This document shows, piece after piece, positions 6,461-14,015 of a stretch of DNA of 25,528 nucleotides. The notes beneath the pieces are model-generated. The model searched no databases. It saw only the letters and a program-made list of their open reading frames with translations, and was not told the origin of the DNA. The stretch covers positions 1 to 25,528 of the forward strand of contig CAYJAD010000032.1 of the NCBI GenBank assembly GCA_964368075.1, written 5' to 3'. Each line of letters opens with the position of its first letter. Position 1 is the stretch's first letter. The DNA is from CAYJAD01 sp964368075. Its GTDB lineage: Bacteria > Desulfobacterota > Desulfovibrionia > Desulfovibrionales > Desulfovibrionaceae. A program made the translations under genes and the position numbers.

Positions 6461-7852
6461 TTAATCTTTTTTCTTATTTTTTTGTTTATATTGTGCAAAT
6501 TCTTTCCAAGGCGCATATTCTAATACCAGCACCATAATAGCTGCTTGCACCACTTGAGAAGCTAACATACCCACAAAAACACCAGAAGCACTTTGCCAAA
6601 TAAAATGCCCTAGAACCCATGCTACAGGCAAACGCACCAACCAAAAGGAACCGCCAAATACAAAAAGATTATACCGCGTGGCCCCTGCCCCTGTCATCAC
6701 GCCACCCAATATCATACTTATAAGGGTAAAGGGTGTTGAAAAGAAATTTATATGTAAGTAATCTTGCGCAATCTGCTGTGTAAGCACGTCATCACTTAAA
6801 AACTTAGCCATTTGAGGGATAAAAGGCCACAAAAGCAAAGCCACAAGGCTCATGCACAAAGCCCCTGTTATACAAAGCATTCGCGCCAGACGTTGCGCTT
6901 GCGCTTGATCTTTCGCCCCAAGACTATTGCCCACTAAAACGGACGCTGTCATGCTAAAGGCCATGCCCGGTAAAAAAAGCATAGCTTCTAAGCGCATGCC
7001 TGCGGCAAGACCTGAAAGCGAATGAATTTTATCAAGAGGTAAAGAAGCCGTCACGGCAAAAAGCACCAAATAGCCCGTTTGCCACACAAATTGTGATGTA
7101 CCTGCGGGCAAGGCCACCTTACATACATAGGGAATGGCTGCTCGCATCCAGCGAATAGGCGGAAAGTGCTTGTAATCAAAATATTTACGATGAGCTAAAA
7201 GCGATACATTTATACATGCCCCAAGACCTGTGCATACAAAAGTTGTCCATGCAATGCCTTGATAGCCAAAAGACGGAAAACCAAAATACCCCAAGCCAAA
7301 GCCTAAATTCCCTACCAAATTACAACAGGCCATGCCCAAAGCCACAAAGACTGGGGGCACTACTTGACGTGAGGCTCGAAAAAATGTGGATGTGGTAGTG
7401 AAGAGGTATCCCAAAGGAAGGGTGCACAGCACAATATTCCAATAAGAAAGCGTTGTGGGTAAAATATCTTGAGGCGTTTGTAGGAAAGCAAAAAAAGCAT
7501 CCCTTGCCACATAGGCCAGTAAAGCTAAAAAGATACTTGCAACTAAAGAAAGTGCTATACCCATGGCCACATAGCGCACAGCGCGCAGCATACGCCCTGC
7601 CCCAATGGCTTGACTTATGGTTGCCATGGCGCCACTGCCAAGCCCCATACCAATAACTTGTAAAAACATATTAGCTTGAGTCGCAGTACCAAAGGCTGCT
7701 TGTATATCATTTCCTAATTTGCCAGCAGTCCATACATCACATATACCAATGCTAAAAAAACAAAACATCACCATAAGTTGTGGCCATGTTAATTTCCATA
7801 TGGTAGGTATAGAAAAAGAAAGTTCTACATTTTTTGGTACGTCTGTGGGCAT
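6461..7852 (-). CDS. MATE-family multidrug/metabolite exporter
   Basis: A 463-residue integral membrane protein of about twelve hydrophobic segments. It has the MATE signature near the start (WPQLMVMFCFFSIGICDVWTAGKLG) and the internal pseudo-repeat in the second half (VLVGNSLGAKDQAQAQRLA). MATE carriers export cationic drugs or metabolites in exchange for Na+ or H+; the substrate here cannot be told. The ribosome site is weak (GAGA). It lies 34 bases after yigZ and 24 before the DUF2156 gene, so it is probably cotranscribed with them. The polar linkage to a DUF2156 protein and a cell-wall hydrolase leaves open a flippase-like role for an envelope precursor. Confidence 0.87.
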   Translation of the reverse strand: MPTDVPKNVELSFSIPTIWKLTWPQLMVMFCFFSIGICDVWTAGKLGNDIQAAFGTATQANMFLQVIGMGLGSGAMATISQAIGAGRMLRAVRYVAMGIALSLVASIFLALLAYVARDAFFAFLQTPQDILPTTLSYWNIVLCTLPLGYLFTTTSTFFRASRQVVPPVFVALGMACCNLVGNLGFGLGYFGFPSFGYQGIAWTTFVCTGLGACINVSLLAHRKYFDYKHFPPIRWMRAAIPYVCKVALPAGTSQFVWQTGYLVLFAVTASLPLDKIHSLSGLAAGMRLEAMLFLPGMAFSMTASVLVGNSLGAKDQAQAQRLARMLCITGALCMSLVALLLWPFIPQMAKFLSDDVLTQQIAQDYLHINFFSTPFTLISMILGGVMTGAGATRYNLFVFGGSFWLVRLPVAWVLGHFIWQSASGVFVGMLASQVVQAAIMVLVLEYAPWKEFAQYKQKNKKKD

Positions 7853-7886
7853 GGCTTTCTCACAAAATAAGGTTTACAATAGGCAG

Positions 7887-8528
7887 TTATTTTATATCCA
7901 TAAGAAGCATACCGTCAGTAAGATTCAATAAGGCCTCTTGCAATAGAGGAACGTGTTCTTCTGGCAAGCGAATTTCAAAGGTCGCATCAGCGGCAAAGAT
8001 TTCTTGTAAAATTTTTGCTTCAAAGCTGGGCAAGAGTCGGCGTACGTTTTCAATATGCGTGTATTCTACCACAAAATTTACATAGGCCGGCGTTATGCGC
8101 TCTTTAGTGGGCAATACTTGCACATTTTCTGCCACAGCCCCCTGATAGGCACGCACAAGACCACCGGTGCCGAGTTTTACGCCGCCAAAATAGCGCGTTA
8201 CCACACAAACCAATTCCCCTATGCCGCTATGGTGTAGCACCGTAAGCATAGGACGACCTGCCGTGCCATGAGGTTCTCCATCGTCGGAAAAACCCACTCG
8301 AGCTGTATCCTTAGGCGGCCCTACGGCAAAAGCCCAGCAATTGTGCGTGGCATCTGAAAATTCTTGTTTAATATGCTCTACAAAGGCTCGAGCTTGTTCC
8401 ACATCCGAAGCATGCCCCATGGAACAAAGAAAAAGGCTACCTTTAATGGTTTGCTCTGTACGATGCAAGGGAAAAGGAGCATCTTTACAAGAAAAAGCCT
8501 CCGTATCTGGTATAGGATAACGCTTCAT
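7887..8528 (-). CDS. yigZ: YigZ/IMPACT family protein
   Basis: This 213-residue protein carries the conserved IMPACT-family (UPF0029) block SDDGEPHGTAGRPML (81-95) and TRYFGGVKLGTGGLVRAY (111-128). A C-terminal domain of about 70 residues resembles the ferredoxin-like second domain of E. coli YigZ. Bacterial members are of uncertain function; translation or RNA-linked regulation has been proposed by analogy with eukaryotic IMPACT. The ATG has only a weak upstream site (GGAC/GG). The 119-bp palindromic element at 8563-8681 lies 34 bases upstream and separates it from cbiB, so its expression may differ from that of trmL-cbiB. The MATE gene follows after 34 bases. Confidence 0.88.
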   Translation of the reverse strand: MKRYPIPDTEAFSCKDAPFPLHRTEQTIKGSLFLCSMGHASDVEQARAFVEHIKQEFSDATHNCWAFAVGPPKDTARVGFSDDGEPHGTAGRPMLTVLHHSGIGELVCVVTRYFGGVKLGTGGLVRAYQGAVAENVQVLPTKERITPAYVNFVVEYTHIENVRRLLPSFEAKILQEIFAADATFEIRLPEEHVPLLQEALLNLTDGMLLMDIK

Positions 8529-8562
8529 TTACCAGTCCATTAAAAAAGTACGCCCTATTAGA

Positions 8563-8681
8563 CTGTTCAAAAAGTGCACACTGCGAGGAAAACAAAATTT
8601 TTTGTCGGAGGACGCGCATACAAACATGCGTAGCCGGAGCAAAAAATACGTCTGACGAAGCTTATTGCACTTTTTCAACAG
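8563..8681. repeat. 119-bp palindromic MITE-like intergenic element
   Basis: The ends are CTGTTCAAAAAGTGCA (8563-8578) and TGCACTTTTTCAACAG (8666-8681), inverted repeats matching at 15 of 16 positions. Inside are a second nested pairing (ATTTTTTG near 8600 against CAAAAAAT near 8640) and a central hairpin with arms GCAT and ATGC around ACAAAC (about 8611-8626). There is no open reading frame that makes sense. It begins 5 bases past the cbiB stop and ends 34 bases before yigZ. It is either a non-autonomous mobile element or a structured RNA element; similar terminal sequences are, from memory, common in other anaerobes, which I cannot verify here. Confidence 0.7.
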
Positions 8682-8685
8682 CTTG

Positions 8686-9741
8686 CTATGCTGCACAAAG
8701 CAAATACAGCACACACCATGTGCCAAGCAAAACTACAAAAGAGACATAGGCCGTTGCTTTAACCAATTGAGCAAGAGCTTGTAATTTTCTTTCGTTCCAA
8801 TCTTTTATGGGGTTTTTACCCACCCAAGGCTTTGCCACCATGGCGCCAAAATATTGTGTGGGGCCACCAAGACCTGCCCCTAAAAGCCACGCGCACGCAG
8901 CCATGGGCCAGCCAGAATTAGGGCTTTGCATACCACCGGCTTGCTTTTTAATAACGCAAAAACCGGGCCATTGCCCACCTTGAGCATAATGTGTCTTTGT
9001 AAAGAAATGGCTGATCCATACAAACAATGCTGCAAGACGCGCAGGAATATAAGCCATAATATCATCGGCTTTAGCAGCAGCATAGCCCAAGTTAATCCAT
9101 TCTTTCGTTTTATAGCCCCACATGGAGTCTGCAGTGCTCACGGCTTTATAGGCCCATAACGTTGCCACTGCACAAGCAGGGCCACCAAAAGATCCCACTA
9201 AAAGCCAAAATAGCGGTGCCACCACGGCATCAGTAATGTTTTCTGCCAAAGTATCCGCCAAAGATTTACGCAAAGCTGGTCTGTCTAAGACAGCGGTATC
9301 GCGGCTTACCAATTGCCCCAAGGCTTCTTGGGCTTCTGCTAAAGGCGCGTGTTCTACTTGATTCAGCACCTTCTTATACGTTTTGACAAGCCCTCCGGCT
9401 GCAAGACCAGCATAGGCTAAATACACGGCTAAAATCCAGCCAATGTAGGGTAAATCTGCCAGAAAATGCGCTACGCCAGCAGTGACAGCCACGACTACCA
9501 ATAAACAAAAGGCGCCAATAATCTTTTGGTCACAGACATTGCCTTCTTGCCCTTTGTTTTGCACAATACACCAGCGCCCAAATCTTTCCATGTGTTGCAA
9601 AAAATTTCCTACATAACAGACGGGGTGCTTCCATGGTAAGAAAAACAGTCGAGGGTCGCCACAGCTTATATCTAAGGCAAAAGCTATAACCACTAAGAAG
9701 AACACCGGACAAAAAATAAGTGCTTGACTCGTAATTTCCAT
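8686..9741 (-). CDS. cbiB: Adenosylcobinamide-phosphate synthase
   Basis: CbiB/CobD joins aminopropanol phosphate to adenosylcobyric acid during cobalamin synthesis and is a membrane enzyme. The 351-residue protein has several hydrophobic segments. Family blocks seen are DISCGDPR near the start, LADTLAENITDAVVAPLFW in the centre, STADSMWGYK and AKADDIMAYIPARL. The ATG begins 3 bases after the trmL stop, and its AGGAG site lies in the last trmL codons, so the two are translationally coupled. No other cobalamin genes are nearby, so the pathway must be completed elsewhere. The stop codon lies 5 bases from the edge of the 119-bp palindromic element. Confidence 0.92.
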   Translation of the reverse strand: MEITSQALIFCPVFFLVVIAFALDISCGDPRLFFLPWKHPVCYVGNFLQHMERFGRWCIVQNKGQEGNVCDQKIIGAFCLLVVVAVTAGVAHFLADLPYIGWILAVYLAYAGLAAGGLVKTYKKVLNQVEHAPLAEAQEALGQLVSRDTAVLDRPALRKSLADTLAENITDAVVAPLFWLLVGSFGGPACAVATLWAYKAVSTADSMWGYKTKEWINLGYAAAKADDIMAYIPARLAALFVWISHFFTKTHYAQGGQWPGFCVIKKQAGGMQSPNSGWPMAACAWLLGAGLGGPTQYFGAMVAKPWVGKNPIKDWNERKLQALAQLVKATAYVSFVVLLGTWCVLYLLCAA

Positions 9742-9744
9742 ATC

Positions 9745-10218
9745 TTACTCTCCTGTTATTCCCATGCTATCAAGTAAACCACACTGTCCCATGGCCATAT
9801 AGAGCACAATACCGGCAGCGGTGGAAAGATTTAAAGAACGCATGCCTGCACGCATGGGAATACGCACTCCGGCATGTTTTTGCGCCAGCATTTCTTGAGA
9901 GAGCCCTCGAGTTTCTGGCCCAAAAATAAGACTGTCTTGTTCCGTATAGGTAAAGCGATGCACAGGCTCTCCTCCTTTAGAGGATGTCATAACCAAGCGC
10001 ATACCCTGCCCTGCTTCTTGCACATAGCTTGAAAAATTGGGCCATATGCTCACATTGGCATGCGCCCAATAGTCTAAACCTGCCCGTTTTAAATGCTTTT
10101 CATCGGTAGAAAAACCTAGAGGTTCAATAAGATGTAAACTCACACCTGTGACTGCGCAAAGGCGCACAATATTTCCTGTATTTTGTGGGATTTCCGGTTC
10201 AAAAAGTACTATATGCAC
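9745..10218 (-). CDS. trmL: tRNA (cytidine/uridine-34-2'-O)-methyltransferase
   Basis: TrmL is a small SPOUT methyltransferase that 2'-O-methylates the wobble nucleotide of certain leucine tRNAs using S-adenosylmethionine. The 157 residues are the usual length for the minimal enzyme. The three SPOUT motifs are visible: PQNTGNIVRLCAVTG (11-25), LIFGPETRGL (97-106) and IPMRAGMRSLNLSTAAGI (120-137), the last forming the trefoil-knot cofactor site. It starts with GTG and has only a weak GGTG upstream. It is coupled to cbiB downstream, and the dsrC terminator lies between it and dsrC, so it needs its own promoter in the 10219-10302 gap; none was convincing. Confidence 0.92.
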   Translation of the reverse strand: MHIVLFEPEIPQNTGNIVRLCAVTGVSLHLIEPLGFSTDEKHLKRAGLDYWAHANVSIWPNFSSYVQEAGQGMRLVMTSSKGGEPVHRFTYTEQDSLIFGPETRGLSQEMLAQKHAGVRIPMRAGMRSLNLSTAAGIVLYMAMGQCGLLDSMGITGE

Positions 10219-10302
10219 AAAAACACCAAACGCTTCGTTGAAAACTCTTACCTATAAAACGCTTACATCTTAATATAAGACATCTATTTTCCCTGTCTAC
10301 TC

Positions 10303-10344
10303 AAAAAAAAGCAGAGCCTTCCATATAATATAGAAAGCTCCGCT
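10303..10344 (-). terminator. Intrinsic terminator of dsrC
   Basis: Arms 10310-10321 and 10333-10344 pair at 10 of 12 positions, and on the minus strand the stem is followed directly by a run of eight T. It begins 24 bases past the dsrC stop, so dsrC is probably a monocistronic, abundant transcript. Confidence 0.82.
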
Positions 10345-10367
10345 TCAAACTTTTCTGTGTTTAGAAT

Positions 10368-10685
10368 CTATACACAGCCAGTAGGCTTAGGAAGACCTGC
10401 CATTTTGCAAGCACCCTTACCAGGACCGGAGGGGAAGAGTTCGTAAACTTCTTTCAATTTGTAGCCAGTATTCTTGGAAAGGATACGCACCATAGGAGCG
10501 ATACCGTTCTTCTTGTAATAGTCTTGCAAGAAGTCAAGAATTTTTTGGTGGTCAGGATTGATGTCGGTGATACCTTCGGATTCTTTTACATAGTCCATCC
10601 ACTCAGGGCACCAGTCGTCAAAACGAAGCAAAAAGCCGTCTTCATCCACTTCAAAACTCTTGCCCTTATAAGTAATCTCAGCCAT
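10368..10685 (-). CDS. dsrC: Dissimilatory sulfite reductase sulfur carrier DsrC
   Basis: DsrC is the small cytoplasmic sulfur carrier of dissimilatory sulfite reduction: DsrAB loads sulfur onto it as a trisulfide, which is then reduced at the DsrMKJOP membrane complex. The 105-residue protein ends in the diagnostic flexible arm ACKMAGLPKPTGCV with both redox cysteines, Cys93 and the penultimate Cys104, spaced 11 apart. This separates true DsrC from TusE-like proteins that have only the last Cys. A perfect AAGGAGG (10692-10698) six bases before the ATG predicts strong translation. The gene stands alone, with its own terminator and no dsrAB nearby, which is usual for this gene in sulfate reducers. 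Confidence 0.97.
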   Translation of the reverse strand: MAEITYKGKSFEVDEDGFLLRFDDWCPEWMDYVKESEGITDINPDHQKILDFLQDYYKKNGIAPMVRILSKNTGYKLKEVYELFPSGPGKGACKMAGLPKPTGCV

Positions 10686-10923
10686 TCTTGTCCTCCTTGG
10701 ACAGTTTTATCCATTTATCCCAACAAAAAACGTTGGTATACCTGCTACCCATAGAAAATCTTAGGGTAAAAAACCTCGACAAAGTATGTTTGTGCATTAC
10801 GCACCATGTCTATGAGCATAAGTGCCACAATCTTGTGAAAATGGCAAGCCACTAACCCAACTTTTTTTCATAGTGCTTAACATGCTCAAAAAAACAATGT
10901 AAACAAATTGTTACCACTATTTT

Positions 10924-11589
10924 CTAGGATGCTACGCTAGCTTTCCAGTACAACAGGCCATGTTTTTTTTGCAATAATTCTAAGAAAGCCTGCTCTTCTT
11001 CGCGATTTGCCATAGCATTAATGCGTATATAAACATGACGCTCTTGACTGCCACGCTCTTCATTATCAGATAATATAGAGATAATATTAATATTATTCTC
11101 TGCCAAAGTATCAAGAATAGGCCGCAATGCACCCACTCCATCTTGTACGGGAAAAGCTAATAAAAGCCCCCCTTGACGCACCCCTGTAAGACTTATAAGC
11201 ACACGAAAAATATCATGATCAGAAATAATTCCCACCAATTTTCCGTCTTGCGTCACAGGAAAGCCACCAAAGCATTTTTCTTCCATAAGCAGGGCCACTA
11301 TTTCAATGGAGTCATCGGGGCTTACGCAAATAGGATTGGGAGTCATAATACTTTGTAATTTTAACTCAGATAATAAATAGAGCATTTCGCGCATATCTAG
11401 TGTAGTGGCCTGAGATGGCGTTGCATCTTTTATGTCTCTGTCGGAAACAATACCTATCACACGCATTTGATCATCCACCACTGGCAAGCGGCGAATATCG
11501 TGGTCTTTCATAAGCTTATTAGCCTTCACCACAGAAGTTTCCGGTGTAGCAGTAATGACAGTTTCGGTCATCCAATGTTTAATAAGCAT
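10924..11589 (-). CDS. CBS-CBS-ACT domain protein (AcuB-like)
   Basis: This 221-residue soluble protein has two CBS domains (about residues 7-60 and 80-135), each opening with a MTETVITATPE or MTPNPICVSPD strand. A C-terminal ACT-like domain (about 143-215) follows. The pattern resembles AcuB-type proteins. CBS pairs usually bind adenosine nucleotides and ACT domains bind amino acids, so it probably senses energy or metabolite state; partner and ligand are not deducible. GAGGAGG a few bases before the ATG supports the start. It is upstream of dsrC in the same direction, but a 238-base gap separates them, so cotranscription is doubtful. Confidence 0.85.
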   Translation of the reverse strand: MLIKHWMTETVITATPETSVVKANKLMKDHDIRRLPVVDDQMRVIGIVSDRDIKDATPSQATTLDMREMLYLLSELKLQSIMTPNPICVSPDDSIEIVALLMEEKCFGGFPVTQDGKLVGIISDHDIFRVLISLTGVRQGGLLLAFPVQDGVGALRPILDTLAENNINIISILSDNEERGSQERHVYIRINAMANREEEQAFLELLQKKHGLLYWKASVAS

Positions 11590-11648
11590 GATTCCTCCTC
11601 ATGGCTTATACATTTATGATAGTAACGTTTATATCTGTACGTCTTAAC

Positions 11649-11688
11649 AGCTTGTTCAGAAGTCGATTTTGGGCAATTAAAACAAGCT
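11649..11688. repeat. Short inverted repeat upstream of larC
   Basis: AGCTTGTT (11649-11656) and AACAAGCT (11681-11688) are a perfect 8-bp inverted repeat around 24 bases, in the divergent gap between the CBS gene and larC. It has no T tract. It could be a regulatory site or decayed repeat; it may be chance. Confidence 0.3.
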
Positions 11689-11780
11689 CACAGCCATTGC
11701 CAAAAATATGTTGTCATTATATACCCATACGCGACGTGCATCAAGTATTAATCAAGCCTTTCTAAAAGTACGGAGTAACT

Positions 11781-12938
11781 ATGTATATATATTGTGATTG
11801 TCAGGCAGGTGTCAGCGGCGACATGTTTTTGGGCGCCCTTTGCCACTTGGGTCTTGACCTTGCCCCACTGCAAAAAATGCTCAAAGATGTTGGCATAATA
11901 TGCACCATTGACACGTGGCAAGAAAATCGTGCGGCCGGCCCCGGCTTTCGCGTAGATGTGCGCTGGCCAGACAACCAACCCTTACGACATCCACAAGATA
12001 TTGCAGAAATTTTTCAACGAGTTGCTGTTTCTGAAGCCACCAAGGAAAAGGCCCTTGCCATCCTTGACGCTATAACCCAAGCCGAAGCCCATGCGCATGC
12101 CATACCAGCAGAACAAGTGCATTTTCATGAGGTAGGAGCCATTGACACAGTGGTGGATATCTTAGGTGTGGCATATGGTTTAGAAATGCTACAAGCTGAC
12201 TTTGTGCTCTGCTCTGCCCTGCCCCATTTTAGTGGTACCATTGATTGTGAGCACGGCACCATTCCCCTTCCGGCACCAGCCACTGCTTTTCTTTTGCAAG
12301 GTAAGCCCCTCTGTCATACGTGGCCAAGCCTTGCCAAAAGTGAAATGGTTACCCCCACCGGTGCAGCCTTGGTGCATGTACTTGGAAAAAGCTTTGATGC
12401 AGCTCCACAGGGTCTTTGTAAAGCCATGGGCACGGGGTATGGCTCACGCCCTGCCCCTGCCGGATTACGTCTTTGGCTTATGGAAGAAGACAGCGCCGTA
12501 TCGCAAGCGCGAACAGAATACATCAGCCAATTAGAAAGCCATATTGACCACCTTACCGGAGAAGAACTGGGCGCAGCCTTGCATAATTTATCTCAGATGC
12601 CTCAAGTACGAGATGTGCTATGGTTGTCGGGTACTGGAAAGAAAAATCGCCCTAGCGGGCTCTTACGCATTCTTTGCTTACCTGAGCACAGAAGCTTAGT
12701 AGAAAATGCCTTTTTTACACATACACATACTTTAGGCATACGCCATGCTCTCTTGGAGCGGCGTGTTCTTGCGCGGCAACAAGCAAACATCACGACCCCC
12801 CAAGGGCTAAATCTTAACACTAAAGAATATTTTCTAGATGGACATACGTGGCATCGTCCCGAATGCGACGACCTTATGCAGCAAGCACAAGATCAAGGTG
12901 TAGGCATGCCTGCATTGCGCATAGCAAAAAAATTATAA
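11781..12938 (+). CDS. larC: Nickel-pincer cofactor biosynthesis protein LarC
   Basis: LarC inserts nickel into the pyridinium bis-thiocarboxylate pincer cofactor of lactate racemase and related LarA enzymes. The 385-residue protein starts with the family block CDCQAGVSGDMFLGAL (5-20). It carries the metal-binding histidines AEAHAHAI (His104, His106) and HFHEVGAIDTVVDILG (His114, His116), then the C-terminal domain of the former DUF111. It is encoded in one frame; in some species larC is split and needs a frameshift, which is not seen here. GGAG lies five bases before the ATG. No larA, larB or larE is in the window, so the cofactor user is elsewhere. crcB follows after 13 bases. Confidence 0.92.
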   Translation: MYIYCDCQAGVSGDMFLGALCHLGLDLAPLQKMLKDVGIICTIDTWQENRAAGPGFRVDVRWPDNQPLRHPQDIAEIFQRVAVSEATKEKALAILDAITQAEAHAHAIPAEQVHFHEVGAIDTVVDILGVAYGLEMLQADFVLCSALPHFSGTIDCEHGTIPLPAPATAFLLQGKPLCHTWPSLAKSEMVTPTGAALVHVLGKSFDAAPQGLCKAMGTGYGSRPAPAGLRLWLMEEDSAVSQARTEYISQLESHIDHLTGEELGAALHNLSQMPQVRDVLWLSGTGKKNRPSGLLRILCLPEHRSLVENAFFTHTHTLGIRHALLERRVLARQQANITTPQGLNLNTKEYFLDGHTWHRPECDDLMQQAQDQGVGMPALRIAKKL

Positions 12939-12951
12939 TCATTACTTCATT

Positions 12952-13347
12952 ATGAACATTTCACATGTTATGTTTGAAACCCCGTTTTTTGCCCTGCTCT
13001 TTTCTTTGGCAGCGGCAAGCGGGGCTTTTTTGCGTCATATATGCAACACGGCCTTAAAAAAAAGAATAGCCGGCTTTTTCCCTTGGGGCATATTTTGTGT
13101 TAATATCCTTGGATGCTTTGGTTTTGGCTGTATTTTAGCTCTTACTGAACACACAACACTTTTTCATGAGAATATAAAAACCCTCTTACTTACCGCTTTT
13201 TTGGGCTCATTTACTACTTTTTCTACTTTTATTTTTGATGGGAATATTTTTTTAAAAAATTCACAATATATTAATTTTACATACTATATTTTAGGACAAA
13301 TACTCTTAGGACTTGGGCTTTTTTGGCTTGGTATGAAAAATTTTTAA
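12952..13347 (+). CDS. crcB: Fluoride exporter CrcB/FluC
   Basis: This is a 131-residue four-helix protein of the Fluc/CrcB family, a dimeric fluoride channel in the inner membrane. Visible family residues are GAFLRH (Arg28), the pore Asn51 in FCVNILGCFGFG, and the phenylalanine/threonine track GSFTTFSTF (85-93). It starts 13 bases after larC with no obvious ribosome-binding site, so it may depend on larC translation. ATG 12970 is a possible alternative start. Its second half is more AT-rich than its neighbours. No fluoride riboswitch precedes it. A single subunit implies a homodimeric dual-topology channel unless a second copy exists elsewhere. Confidence 0.9.
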   Translation: MNISHVMFETPFFALLFSLAAASGAFLRHICNTALKKRIAGFFPWGIFCVNILGCFGFGCILALTEHTTLFHENIKTLLLTAFLGSFTTFSTFIFDGNIFLKNSQYINFTYYILGQILLGLGLFWLGMKNF

Positions 13348-13356
13348 AGATTAACA

Positions 13357-13385
13357 TTGACATTCATTTTCAAATACACCATGAT
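13357..13385 (+). promoter_or_regulatory. Putative promoter of the DUF2325 gene
   Basis: A consensus TTGACA (13357-13362) and CATGAT (13380-13385) are spaced by 17 bases and lie about 45 bases before the likely ATG at 13430. The -35 box is perfect and the -10 box is poor. Confidence 0.4.
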
Positions 13386-13429
13386 GCACTTAAAGAATGG
13401 ATACTAACAGTGTAGCAAGGAGTAAGACT

Positions 13430-13858
13430 ATGGCAAAGAAATCTAAAAAAGCTAGCAGCGTACAGCCTGCTCATGTTTTTTCACCAAAGAAAAGTAGTGC
13501 ATTTAGCGGCGGTTCTGCCTGCGAAAAATGCAGTTCTCCTTGCCCTTGCGCCAATTGCCCACAAAGAATTCTTGTGGTGGGGGGCATTGAACGTATGGAG
13601 CCCTTGTATAAAGAAGTTATTGAAGCAAAAGGGCATATTTTTGAATATCATGCTGGGCACTTGCGCAAAGGCGGCAGCAAGCTAGACAATTGCTTACAAA
13701 GAGCAGATATTGTTCTCTGTCCTGTAAATTGTAACAGCCACTCTGCCTGTTTGCAGGTAAAGAGCCTTTGTAAGAAGTACAAAAAGAATTTACAAATCAT
13801 GAAGAATTTTTCCTTATCGGCCATCGAGCGCACGCTCAATGACGTAGTGAGCGCTTAG
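13430..13858 (+). CDS. Cysteine-rich DUF2325 protein
   Basis: The start is placed at ATG 13430, seven bases after AAGGAG (13417-13422); an upstream ATG at 13397 lacks a ribosome site. The resulting 142-residue protein has a lysine/serine-rich head and a cluster CEKCSSPCPCANC (31-43) holding five cysteines. A DUF2325 domain follows (about 46-140: ILVVGGIERMEPLYKEVIE, then YHAGHLRKGG and SHSACLQVKSLCKKY). Ten cysteines in all suggest metal or Fe-S binding, or redox chemistry, which is inference. DUF2325 proteins have no agreed function. The gene has its own promoter candidate and terminator, so it seems monocistronic. Confidence 0.8.
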   Translation: MAKKSKKASSVQPAHVFSPKKSSAFSGGSACEKCSSPCPCANCPQRILVVGGIERMEPLYKEVIEAKGHIFEYHAGHLRKGGSKLDNCLQRADIVLCPVNCNSHSACLQVKSLCKKYKKNLQIMKNFSLSAIERTLNDVVSA

Positions 13859-13877
13859 TAGCAGAATGTTGAAGAAA

Positions 13878-13915
13878 AAGAATCCACTAGCTTAGCCGGT
13901 GGATTCTTATTTTTT
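13878..13915 (+). terminator. Intrinsic terminator of the DUF2325 gene
   Basis: A perfect 10-bp stem AAGAATCCAC/GTGGATTCTT (13878-13887 and 13899-13908) with an 11-base loop is followed by a run of six T. It begins 20 bases after the stop codon. This is a standard Rho-independent terminator, unlike the G-rich hairpins elsewhere in the window. Confidence 0.88.
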
Positions 13916-13947
13916 ACTCTCGTTGACAAACATCAATACTTCAAACG

Positions 13948-13973
13948 CCTTACGCTATAAATTGCGCAGAAGC
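13948..13973 (-). repeat. Copy of the GalE-tail repeat
   Basis: This 26-base stretch matches 2914-2939 at 21 positions. Read on the minus strand it encodes ASAQFIA and a TAA stop, the same tail as GalE (TSAQFIA). Within the shared SAQFIA codons every difference is at a synonymous third position. It lies 43 bases past the kinase stop codon and is not part of any gene here. It could be a fragment of a duplicated coding end or a dispersed repeat that galE happens to read through. Confidence 0.6.
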
Positions 13974-14015
13974 TTTTAGTATGCAAGCCTGTCCTTCTCA
14001 GGAGTGTCTTTTAAA

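Noticed and set aside
8529..8726. 65-residue minus-strand reading frame between yigZ and cbiB
   Set aside because: It consists mostly of the 119-bp palindromic element and the end of cbiB in another frame, with no ribosome site or family resemblance.
10719..10736. CCAAC-GTTGG hairpin in the dsrC leader as an attenuator
   Set aside because: The stem is only five base pairs, has no T tract on the transcribed strand, and is likely chance.
12939..12951. Fluoride riboswitch before crcB
   Set aside because: Only 13 bases separate larC from crcB, too few for the aptamer, and nothing like it was seen before larC.
13397..13429. Upstream ATG of the DUF2325 gene
   Set aside because: No ribosome site precedes it, whereas AAGGAG lies seven bases before ATG 13430.
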